DNA from: Acidobacteria bacterium AH-259-G07 | GTDB taxonomy: Bacteria > Acidobacteriota > UBA6911 > RPQK01 > JADFOI01 | Reading direction: 5' to 3' | Assembly (NCBI GenBank): GCA_027717925.1 | Contig: JALLON010000032.1 | Span: 1 to 14,943, forward strand | Length of the DNA stretch: 14,943 bases | Part shown: piece by piece, positions 7,047 through 14,208 of the stretch | Numbering within the stretch: the stretch's first letter is position 1 | Layout of the letters: each line of letters begins with the position of its first letter | Position numbers and translations under genes: made by a program | The notes under the pieces: generated by a model | Told to the model about the DNA's origin: nothing | The model's database searches: none | What the model saw: the letters and a program-made list of their open reading frames with translations, nothing else

Positions 7047-8366
7047 ATGAGTAACATGCTCACGACCTTTCTTTACGCCGCTTTGATTACGCCGTTGCTC
7101 CCCTCCTTGGCTGAAGCCCAAACCCGGCCGCGCGGCTTTCATTACGACGAAGCCAAAGTACCGAAGTACACCTTGCCCGACCCGCTTGCGATGTCTAATG
7201 GCGACAAGGTCACCTCTGCCGAAACCTGGTACAACAAACGGCGGCCAGAGATTTTGAAATTGTTCGAAACGTACGTGTATGGACGTAGCCCGGGACGCCC
7301 CAAGGAGATGACCTTCGAGGTGACTTCGATCGATAAGCGGGCTCTCGGTGGAAAGGCCTGGCGAAAGGAAGTGTCTGTCTACTTCACGGGCCAGAAGGGC
7401 GATGCCAAGATGGACATCCTCATCTATTTGCCCGCCGGAGCGAAAAAACCCGTGCCCACGTTTCTTGGCTTGAACTTCTGGGGGAATCATTCGATCCATC
7501 CGGATCCCAACATCGCGCTTTCGAAGCAATGGATGCGCAGCCGCGAGAGTCAAGGCATCATTAACAATCGGGCCACGGAGAAGTCGCGTGGCCTGAGCGC
7601 AAGTCGCTGGCCGATTGAGAAGATTCTCGAGCGCGGGTATGGTGTGGCGACGATCTACTGCGGCGACCTCGATCCGGATTTTCACGATGGCTTCCAAAAC
7701 GGCGTACATTCGCTGTTTTACAAGAGGGGTCAGACAGAGCCGGCTGCGGACGAGTGGGGCACGATCGGCGCCTGGGCGTGGGGGCTGAGTCGGGCGATGG
7801 ATTACTTGGAGACGGACGATGACATCGATCACCGCCGCGTGGCCGTGATGGGGCACTCACGGCTGGGTAAGACCGCGCTTTGGGCCGGGGCCCAGGATCG
7901 GCGTTTCGCTCTGGTGATCTCGAATAACTCCGGCTGCGGAGGGGCGGCGCTGAGCCGGCGTCGGTTCGGTGAGACGGTCAAGCGGATCAACACGTCGTTT
8001 CCGCATTGGTTCTGCGGCAACTTCAAGAAGTTTAACGACAAGGAAGACGCCCTGCCGGTGGACCAACACATGCTAATTGCGCTGATAGCCCCTCGCCCGG
8101 TTTATGTGGCCAGTGCCGAGGAGGATCTCTGGGCCGATCCACGTGGCGAGTTCCTCGCTGCCAAGCATGCCGATCCAGTCTACCGCCTGCTTGGTACGGA
8201 CGGCTTGGCCGCCGACAAGATGCCGGGCATTGACCGGCCGGTCATCAGCACCATCGCCTACCACATTCGCACCGGCAAACATGATGTAACCGAGTATGAC
8301 TGGCAGCGGTACATGGACTTCGCGGACAAGCACTTCAATCCTCGCCTCCAGCAACAGCAGCGATGA
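7047..8366 (+). CDS. CE15-like secreted esterase (glucuronoyl esterase family)
   Basis: This 439-residue alpha/beta-hydrolase resembles bacterial carbohydrate esterase family 15 proteins, which cleave esters between glucuronic acid of hemicellulose and lignin alcohols, or related uronic-acid and acetyl esters. Residues 1-24 form a signal peptide (cleavage AEA before QTR). The nucleophile elbow is G269-H-S271-R-L-G274, and the candidate catalytic His is H412 in TGKHDVTEYDW. Fungal CE15 enzymes carry the catalytic Glu in a QESGSGG segment just after the elbow; here the aligned segment is S-N-N294-S-G-C-G-G, so Glu is replaced by Asn. An acidic cluster (E358, E359, D360 in ASAEEDLWADP) sits at the usual post-beta7 position and probably supplies the acid. 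The length is normal for bacterial members. Translation is probably coupled to the gene 27 bases upstream. Substrate specificity cannot be told; some relatives are annotated as acetyl xylan esterases. Confidence 0.85.
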   Translation: MSNMLTTFLYAALITPLLPSLAEAQTRPRGFHYDEAKVPKYTLPDPLAMSNGDKVTSAETWYNKRRPEILKLFETYVYGRSPGRPKEMTFEVTSIDKRALGGKAWRKEVSVYFTGQKGDAKMDILIYLPAGAKKPVPTFLGLNFWGNHSIHPDPNIALSKQWMRSRESQGIINNRATEKSRGLSASRWPIEKILERGYGVATIYCGDLDPDFHDGFQNGVHSLFYKRGQTEPAADEWGTIGAWAWGLSRAMDYLETDDDIDHRRVAVMGHSRLGKTALWAGAQDRRFALVISNNSGCGGAALSRRRFGETVKRINTSFPHWFCGNFKKFNDKEDALPVDQHMLIALIAPRPVYVASAEEDLWADPRGEFLAAKHADPVYRLLGTDGLAADKMPGIDRPVISTIAYHIRTGKHDVTEYDWQRYMDFADKHFNPRLQQQQR

Positions 8367-8467
8367 GTGAAAGGTCGGCGTGTACCCGCTCAGTCCCGTC
8401 CCCGCGCTTCTTGACGCCTTGGGATTGATCTGATAGCGTCCCGCATCGCCGAGCCGTCGGAGGTTGG

Positions 8468-9145
8468 CTAGAGTTCGCGAATGCGGATGTTTTTCCAGCG
8501 CACCTGGTAGCTCTTCTCACCTCTGACACTGTGGACCTGCAGACCAATGAAGCCAGACTCATCCATTGAGTCACGGAGATCAGCACAGGGGATGTCGTTG
8601 ATCCATGTTCTGATGTGATCAGCCTTGGCCACGATTCGGTAATGGTTCCACTGGCCGTCTTTGAAAGCCTTCCGGGCATGTGGCTTGTCGGAGAGATTGT
8701 CGAGCCAACCGCGCCGCGACTCGTCGTAAATACCGCCAGCCACGCCGCGACTTTGATTCGTTATTTCAACCTGATACCCGTAAACCGTACCAGCCTCCCT
8801 TTTCCGTTCCCTACCGCGGATATTGATAGTGGTGTCTTTTTCGTAAACGTGGCTGCGGATCTGCACGCCGGAGTTCAGCTCCACGTCACAGAGGACGTCG
8901 AATTCGAGCTCAAAATCGCTGAAGGATCTGGAACAGAGAAATGTATTGGGACTCCCCTGGGCCGTCGTACCCACGATCATGCTGTCCTTGACTTTGTAGG
9001 TCGCATAACCTCCGCGGACTGTCCACCCGTTGAGAGTTTCGCCATCAAATAGCGAAATCCATCCTTCGTCGGCGAGAGAACCTGACGACCAGCCAATCGA
9101 GAGTGAAATGGCTAAGGTCAAAACAAAGAGTGTAATCTTTTGCAT
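8468..9145 (-). CDS. Secreted DUF1080 (3-keto-disaccharide hydrolase family) protein
   Basis: The 225-residue product has a signal peptide (residues about 1-25, SLA before DEG) followed by one DUF1080 domain. This is a concanavalin-like beta-sandwich recognisable by WISLFDGETLNGWTVRGG near the start, FSDFELEFDVLCDVELNSGVQIRS in the middle, and WNHYRIVAKADHIRTWINDIPCADL, then SGFIGLQVHS and the closing VRWKNIRIREL. Some family members hydrolyse 3-keto-glucosides; most are uncharacterised, so the activity here is inferred from the family. The start is well supported by AGGAAGG on the minus strand (complement within 9150-9157) a few bases before the ATG. It lies 33 bp downstream of the sulfatase and is almost certainly in the same operon. 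It converges with the CE15-like gene across about 100 bp (8367-8467) with no clear terminator. Confidence 0.9.
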   Translation of the reverse strand: MQKITLFVLTLAISLSIGWSSGSLADEGWISLFDGETLNGWTVRGGYATYKVKDSMIVGTTAQGSPNTFLCSRSFSDFELEFDVLCDVELNSGVQIRSHVYEKDTTINIRGRERKREAGTVYGYQVEITNQSRGVAGGIYDESRRGWLDNLSDKPHARKAFKDGQWNHYRIVAKADHIRTWINDIPCADLRDSMDESGFIGLQVHSVRGEKSYQVRWKNIRIREL

Positions 9146-9178
9146 GATGCCTTCCTTTCTAGTTGAAAGTGCTCAAAA

Positions 9179-10648
9179 CTATTTAAAATATTTGCGGATG
9201 ATCCATTCGGGTTGATGCCGGTCCGGCTTGCGCTCTTTTGCGGTCAGATCGATGGCCGCAGGTTGAGGATTGGCCGAGGTGAGTTCCTGTTGATCATCCA
9301 CTCTTTTTTGCCACCGCTGCAGCAGTGCCATCATCTTTCGAACACGATCCTCCTGATCTGGATCATCCGCCAGGTTCTTCATTTCATGGGGATCCTTGTG
9401 CAAATCGAAAAGCTGGGACTTGTTGATATGGGGATAACGAATCAACTTCCAACGATCATTGCGCACCGCCCGCATTACAGTGGAGAAGGCGGTGAAGATC
9501 GAATCGCGGACAGACTTCTTCTTGCCTTGCCAGATGGGTACAAGGCTTTGGCCTTCAACTCCATCCGGTATTTGTATCCCGGTCAGCTGACAGATGGTGG
9601 GGAAAATGTCGAATAAATAGGTAAGCGCATGGTTTGATTGATCTTCGGGGATGCCCGGCCCCACGAAGATCAAAGGAGCGTGCATGCTGTGTTCATATAA
9701 GTTCTGTTTGCCAAGAAGACCGTGGCTTCCCATGGCCAGCCCGTGATCGGATGCGAAAATGATAAGGGTGTTTTTCGCCTGTCCAGTTTGTTTCAATGCT
9801 TTGATTATCCGGCCAATTTGGTAATCCATATGGGTGATCATGCCGTAGTATTCCGCCGTTTGTTGCCGAATGATTTCCGGGGTTCGCGGCCAGGCCGCCA
9901 GACTCTCATCGCGCCCCGTCATATGGCCATTGAAAAACGGATGTTGGGGAAGGAAATTGATCGGCAGTGGCGGCTTCGATGGTTCGTACATAACGGCGTA
10001 TTTCTTCGGCGGCATCCGCGGATCGTGTGGGGCTGAAAAAGCGACATAGGCAAAAAACGGCCTGTCTCCTTGATAGTTCTTGAGGAAATTGATGACGGCA
10101 TCTGCGAACAATTCACTGGAGAACTTACTCCCGGGCGCTTTTTGGGTGTAGGTTCCGTCTGATTTCAGATCCTGCAGTGGTACCTTCAGGTGGTTTGACA
10201 TGCCGCCAAAGAAAACCGACTTACCGTGGGAGAATCCCCGCGCAAAGGATTCTTCCTTGTTGTGCCATTTACCGGTTCCAAAGGTCGTGTAGCCTGCCTG
10301 GCGCAGCACCTCGGGCAAAATCTTCACACCTTGAAGGTCCATGGGCACCCGAAACAGCGTTCTCCCACTGTGTAACATTGCCCGGCTGGGGACGCAAACA
10401 GCGCCCCTCATGGACCCCATACAATAGGCCCGCCGAAAACTAACACCCTGCTTGACCAGCCGATCCAAGCTGGGTGTCCTGATATGACGGTTGCCATATG
10501 CTGCAATCGTGTCCGTCCTCTGATCGTCGCTGAACAGAAACAAGACATTGGGACGATCCGGTTTGCTTTGAGCAAGCGCAGCCTGAAAGGGCACCACGGT
10601 CAATACCACGGCCAGACAGATCAGAAAAATGGCTTTGCTCTTTCTCAT
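9179..10648 (-). CDS. Secreted type I sulfatase (formylglycine-dependent)
   Basis: The product is a 489-residue family S1 sulfatase that hydrolyses sulfate esters, probably on a polysaccharide or oligosaccharide, outside the cytoplasm. I place the start at the ATG at 10648 because the following residues form a normal signal peptide (MRKSKAIFLICLAVVLTVV, ending AALAQ); the frame stays open upstream to 10801, but that extension is not protein-like. No good ribosome binding site marks either choice. From this start, D41-D42 (FSDDQ) bind calcium, C85-V-P87-S-R89 is the CxPxR signature whose Cys becomes formylglycine, and GTGKWH (K127, H129), APHD (H208), SDHG (D301, H302) and K314 (GLLGKQ) complete the site. 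No gene for the maturation enzyme is in the window. It is the first gene of an operon with the DUF1080 protein. The exact S1 subfamily and substrate are not assignable by eye. Confidence 0.95.
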   Translation of the reverse strand: MRKSKAIFLICLAVVLTVVPFQAALAQSKPDRPNVLFLFSDDQRTDTIAAYGNRHIRTPSLDRLVKQGVSFRRAYCMGSMRGAVCVPSRAMLHSGRTLFRVPMDLQGVKILPEVLRQAGYTTFGTGKWHNKEESFARGFSHGKSVFFGGMSNHLKVPLQDLKSDGTYTQKAPGSKFSSELFADAVINFLKNYQGDRPFFAYVAFSAPHDPRMPPKKYAVMYEPSKPPLPINFLPQHPFFNGHMTGRDESLAAWPRTPEIIRQQTAEYYGMITHMDYQIGRIIKALKQTGQAKNTLIIFASDHGLAMGSHGLLGKQNLYEHSMHAPLIFVGPGIPEDQSNHALTYLFDIFPTICQLTGIQIPDGVEGQSLVPIWQGKKKSVRDSIFTAFSTVMRAVRNDRWKLIRYPHINKSQLFDLHKDPHEMKNLADDPDQEDRVRKMMALLQRWQKRVDDQQELTSANPQPAAIDLTAKERKPDRHQPEWIIRKYFK

Positions 10649-10750
10649 AGCACACAGGAATATCACAAGGTGAGGGAAGGCGAAACAGAAAAGAGAAAAG
10701 GGCGCCGCGTGCCGGGAAGCCGCAGTTGTTCTCAGTTGACCTGCGCTCCA

Positions 10751-10779
10751 TTGACAGTCCTGTACCCAAGGGCTATTCT
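10751..10779 (+). promoter_or_regulatory. Probable sigma70 promoter of the membrane protease gene
   Basis: A perfect TTGACA (10751-10756) is followed after exactly 17 bases by TATTCT (10774-10779), four of six matches to TATAAT. Transcription would start near 10786, about 60 bases before the ATG at 10848. It lies in the 199-bp divergent region between the sulfatase start (10648) and the protease start. I could not find a comparably good promoter for the sulfatase on the other strand. Confidence 0.6.
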
Positions 10780-10820
10780 GCCAGTCTAAAATCTCATACA
10801 ATAATTCAGGACCTGCGCCT

Positions 10821-10836
10821 CCTTTCCTGCGAAAGG
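10821..10836 (+). promoter_or_regulatory. Small stem over the protease gene's ribosome binding site
   Basis: CCTTTC (10821-10826) pairs with GAAAGG (10831-10836) around a 4-base loop. The right arm plus the next bases (GAAAGGGA, 10831-10838) is the only Shine-Dalgarno-like sequence before the ATG at 10848. The stem could lower translation of a potentially harmful membrane protease. Six base pairs is short, so chance is possible. Confidence 0.3.
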
Positions 10837-10847
10837 GACATTAAAAC

Positions 10848-13800
10848 ATGTCTCTGAGAAAACCTGCTTTCTGGATTGTGCTGGCTTTTGCAGCCGTCAT
10901 GGCCGCGGTTTTCACCTTTGTGTATTTTCCCCGGGCGTTTCCGTTGGTGAATCTGAATATCCAGATGAACCGGGAGAGTGCCTTTGAAAACGCCTCTGCT
11001 CTGGCGGAGAAATATAACTGGGGGCCCAAAGATTTTGCACAGGCCGCTTCGTTCCGGTTGGAGGACGAAGTCCAGAACTTTGTCGAGCTAGAGGGAGGCG
11101 GCAAAGAAGCCTTCAATCGGATCCTTGGAGAGGGGCTTTATTCTCCTTACACCTGGCGCGTACGCCATTACCGGGAGAAGGAGACAAACGAGACAGAGAT
11201 CCGTTTCACCCCGGCAGGTCGGCCCTACGGGTTTGTTGAGAAAATTCCAGAAGATGAGCCCGGAGCCACTCTCTCGGCTGATTCCGCTCGCACAATTGCC
11301 GAGACGGCTGCCCTTAATGACTGGACCATTGACCTGGATACTTATGATCTGGTGGAAGAGTCCCAGGAGGTTCGTCCGGGCGGTCGGACCGATCATACTT
11401 TTGTCTACGAGCGTGGCAATCAGAAGATCGGGGAAGGGCGCTATCGACTGAGGCTCGTTGTGAGTGGAGATAAACTCACCGAGGTTACGCACTTTGTCAA
11501 GATTCCGGAGGGCTTTGAGCGCCGCTACGAAGAAATGCGATCCGCCAATATGACGATTGGAATCGTCGGCAGCATTGCTATGGCGCTGGTTTATATCCTC
11601 GGTGGATGCATTATCGGATTGTTCTTTCTCCTTCGCAAAGGCTGGGTCCTTTGGCGGACGGCCGTCGGTTTTGGAGTCTTGGTTGCTCTCTTGCAAGCTC
11701 TGGCCATGATCAACCGATGGCCACTAGCCTGGATGAGGTATGACACCGCATTGTCGATGCAAGCTTTCATGCTGCAGCAGATTGTGATGGTGCTGGTTCA
11801 GTTCATAATCTTAGCCATCTTGTTGAGCCTGTCATTCATGGCCGCTGAGAGCCTGTCTCGTCGAGCTTTTCCCCATCATATCCAGCTTTGGAAATCGTGG
11901 TCCCTGGGAGTAGCGAATTCGCCCTCCATATTGGGGCGGAGTGCTGTTGGCTATCTGCTGGTACCACTCTTTTTTGCTTATGAGGTGATCCTTTACTTCT
12001 TTGCCGACAGAGTACTGGGTTGGTGGACACCTTCCCATACGCTCTTTCATCCCGATGTATTGGCTACCTATTTCCCCTGGTTTTCCTCCATCGCGATTTC
12101 CCTTCAAGCAGGATTCTGGGAAGAATGTCTTTTTCGTGCCGTGCCAATCGCCGGCGCAGCCTTGATTGGCCAGCGGTTTGGGCACCGCCGAGCCTGGATT
12201 ATCGCGGCCTTCGTCGTCCAGGCTCTTATTTTTGGTGCCGGCCATGCCGCATATCCCAACCAGCCGGCCTATGCTCGAGTCGTTGAGCTGATTATTCCAT
12301 CACTTTTCTTCGGCGCCCTGTACCTTTACTTCGGACTTCTTCCGGGGATCGTTTTGCACTTCACATTCGATGTGATCTGGTTTGCCCTGCCACTATTCGT
12401 CTCATCGGCTCCGGGAATCTGGTTAGATAAAGTCTTGGTGGTGGCTTTGACCCTCGTCCCCTTGTGGGTAGTTTTTGGCGCCAGGTGGCGCGCAAGGCGA
12501 TGGGACGAGATCTCCGAGGAAGACCTCAATGCCTCCTGGAGCCCCCCCGTCGCGGAGGAGCCAGAGGCTGCGGAAGTGCCGCTGGAAGAGCCGGCTGCTG
12601 CAGGTCCGGTGACGCTTCCATCCGGCGTTACACGCTTGCTTCAAATCGGCGGAATTGTGGGATTGGTGGTCTGGGCGGCAGCTGGAGATTTCCAGGATGA
12701 CGCTCCAGCTCTGGATGTCATGCGCCAAGAAGCAGTGCACCTTGCCGAGCAGGTTTTGTCAGAACGAGGTGTCGAACTGCCGGAGTCTTGGGAAGTCTTA
12801 GGTTCAGTTAACGCGAGTGTGGGCCAACAGCACCGATTCATCTGGCAGACCGGAGACGAAGCGCTTTACGGGAAGCTTATCGGCAATTATCTGAGGCCAC
12901 CTCACTGGAGGGTTCGCTTTGTCACATTCGAGGGCGATGTGGAAGAGCGAGCTGAGGAATATGTGGTGGGCGTTGCTCCCGATGGCGAGATTCTCAGGTA
13001 CCGTCATCGCCTTCCTGAGGCTAGATCCGGCGAGACCCTGCCGGAAGACGAAGCCAGAACAATTGCTCTTTCAGTTGTGGAGACGAATTACGGGCTGGAA
13101 CCTTCACAGCTTAAAGAAATCTCGGCCGAACCCTCCAAGCTTCCCGCTCGCCAGGACTGGTTGTTCACGTTTGCGGACGAAGGCTCTCCCCTATCGGAAG
13201 GTGAAGCAAGAATCGTTGTGAATATGGCCGGCGAGCAGGTGGTGGATGCCTATCGCGGAATTCATGTGCCAGAAGATTGGCAGCGTGAGGATCGGAGCAG
13301 AAACACTGTTGCCCAAGTCGTGCAGATCCTGAGCGGCTTGATCTTGGCTTTGCTGTTCTTGGCCGGTGTGGTGGGCGCCGTTGTGAGATGGAGCCGCAGG
13401 CAGTTTTCCGTTCGGACCTTTTTGGTCTTTCTGAGCCTCGCTTTTCTCATTAACTTTCTCGCGCGCATTAACGGATGGCCGGCCACAAAGGCTGGTTTCT
13501 CTACGGCCGAGCCGTTAACTAACCAAATCTTGATCACTGTTAGTGGGTGGCTCTTCGTGCTTTTGTTTCTCTCCACATTCGTCGGACTGATTGTGGGCTT
13601 TGTGCACCGATGGAGAGTTCAGCTCTCCGTCGAGGAGAATTGGACGCGATTCTTGTCCGGTCTCTCCTTGGGAGTTATAGCGGTCGCGCTAGGGACACTC
13701 CCGTCCGGTCTCGTCCCCTCTCGCTCTCCAACCTGGGCCGGTTATGGGGCTGCCGACAGTTATCTCCCGCTCTTGGACCCCGCCTTGGATTCGCTTCTCA

Positions 13801-14201
13801 GTTACATGTTGATGACATCCCTTTTCCTGCTCATTGGTGTCGCCGTGGATCACTACACAAGTAATTGGTCGCGGAGAACTGGCCTGTTCTCGGCACTGCT
13901 GATTGTGCTGGGTTTCACGGTCGCCGGTACATCAGTTGAGACTCCCACCTTGTGGCTTGTTTCCGGACTTCTTGCTGGAACCATCCTCCTGCTGGCCTAC
14001 ATTTTCGTTCTCCGCTTTGACCTGAAGCTCATTCCCCTGGCGACTGCGGCAGTCGTAATTCTGCGTCAGCTCCAGCAGGGGTTTTACGAGGCTTACCCAT
14101 GGGCCCTGGCAGGCGCATTTCTGACAGCCGTTCTAGTTGGTTTATTGGGATTTTACTGGTGGCGGCGTTTGAGTCAGGAATGGATTCCCGAGTCTCCATG
14201 A
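10848..14201 (+). CDS. Large CPBP-family (CAAX/Rce1-like) intramembrane metalloprotease with internal duplication
   Basis: The 1117-residue product is an integral membrane protein. Residues 8-28 are a membrane helix, then a soluble domain (about 40-232, with a vaguely PepSY-like end), several membrane helices (from about 236) and a CPBP/Abi protease core. All three family motifs are complete: E425-E426-C-L-F-R430 (EExxxR), F462-G-A-G-H466 (FxxxH) and H504-F-T-F-D508 (HxxxD). Such proteins are metal-dependent intramembrane peptidases; roles include CAAX-protein processing, peptide maturation and immunity. After an acidic, Pro/Ala-rich linker (about 555-590) a second membrane anchor (597-613), soluble domain (about 620-820) and helical bundle follow. 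This second half aligns with the first (WRVR at 103 and 687; INRWP at 288 and INGWP at 874; SLGV at 352 and 940) but lacks the protease residues. Typical family members are 200-350 residues, so this one is exceptionally large. The substrate is unknown, and nothing links it directly to the sugar enzymes. The start is supported by GAAAGGGA, nine bases upstream. Confidence 0.92.
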   Translation: MSLRKPAFWIVLAFAAVMAAVFTFVYFPRAFPLVNLNIQMNRESAFENASALAEKYNWGPKDFAQAASFRLEDEVQNFVELEGGGKEAFNRILGEGLYSPYTWRVRHYREKETNETEIRFTPAGRPYGFVEKIPEDEPGATLSADSARTIAETAALNDWTIDLDTYDLVEESQEVRPGGRTDHTFVYERGNQKIGEGRYRLRLVVSGDKLTEVTHFVKIPEGFERRYEEMRSANMTIGIVGSIAMALVYILGGCIIGLFFLLRKGWVLWRTAVGFGVLVALLQALAMINRWPLAWMRYDTALSMQAFMLQQIVMVLVQFIILAILLSLSFMAAESLSRRAFPHHIQLWKSWSLGVANSPSILGRSAVGYLLVPLFFAYEVILYFFADRVLGWWTPSHTLFHPDVLATYFPWFSSIAISLQAGFWEECLFRAVPIAGAALIGQRFGHRRAWIIAAFVVQALIFGAGHAAYPNQPAYARVVELIIPSLFFGALYLYFGLLPGIVLHFTFDVIWFALPLFVSSAPGIWLDKVLVVALTLVPLWVVFGARWRARRWDEISEEDLNASWSPPVAEEPEAAEVPLEEPAAAGPVTLPSGVTRLLQIGGIVGLVVWAAAGDFQDDAPALDVMRQEAVHLAEQVLSERGVELPESWEVLGSVNASVGQQHRFIWQTGDEALYGKLIGNYLRPPHWRVRFVTFEGDVEERAEEYVVGVAPDGEILRYRHRLPEARSGETLPEDEARTIALSVVETNYGLEPSQLKEISAEPSKLPARQDWLFTFADEGSPLSEGEARIVVNMAGEQVVDAYRGIHVPEDWQREDRSRNTVAQVVQILSGLILALLFLAGVVGAVVRWSRRQFSVRTFLVFLSLAFLINFLARINGWPATKAGFSTAEPLTNQILITVSGWLFVLLFLSTFVGLIVGFVHRWRVQLSVEENWTRFLSGLSLGVIAVALGTLPSGLVPSRSPTWAGYGAADSYLPLLDPALDSLLSYMLMTSLFLLIGVAVDHYTSNWSRRTGLFSALLIVLGFTVAGTSVETPTLWLVSGLLAGTILLLAYIFVLRFDLKLIPLATAAVVILRQLQQGFYEAYPWALAGAFLTAVLVGLLGFYWWRRLSQEWIPESP

Positions 14202-14208
14202 AGCAAAA

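Noticed and set aside
6888..7856. Minus-strand open frame of 322 codons across the end of the unknown gene and the CE15-like gene
   Set aside because: It lies antisense to two genes with clear protein signatures, and its translation is Arg/His/Pro-rich with no recognisable domain: a shadow of the coding strand.
8615..9052. Plus-strand open frame of 145 codons
   Set aside because: It is opposite the DUF1080 coding sequence, whose motifs and start are well supported.
10649..10801. N-terminal extension of the sulfatase to a start at 10801
   Set aside because: The 51 added residues are not protein-like and would bury a normal signal peptide; the ATG at 10648 starts exactly at that signal peptide.
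12630..14201. Second half of the membrane protease as a separate gene
   Set aside because: The frame is continuous through an acidic linker, with no stop or clear internal ribosome binding site, so one fused protein is the simpler reading.
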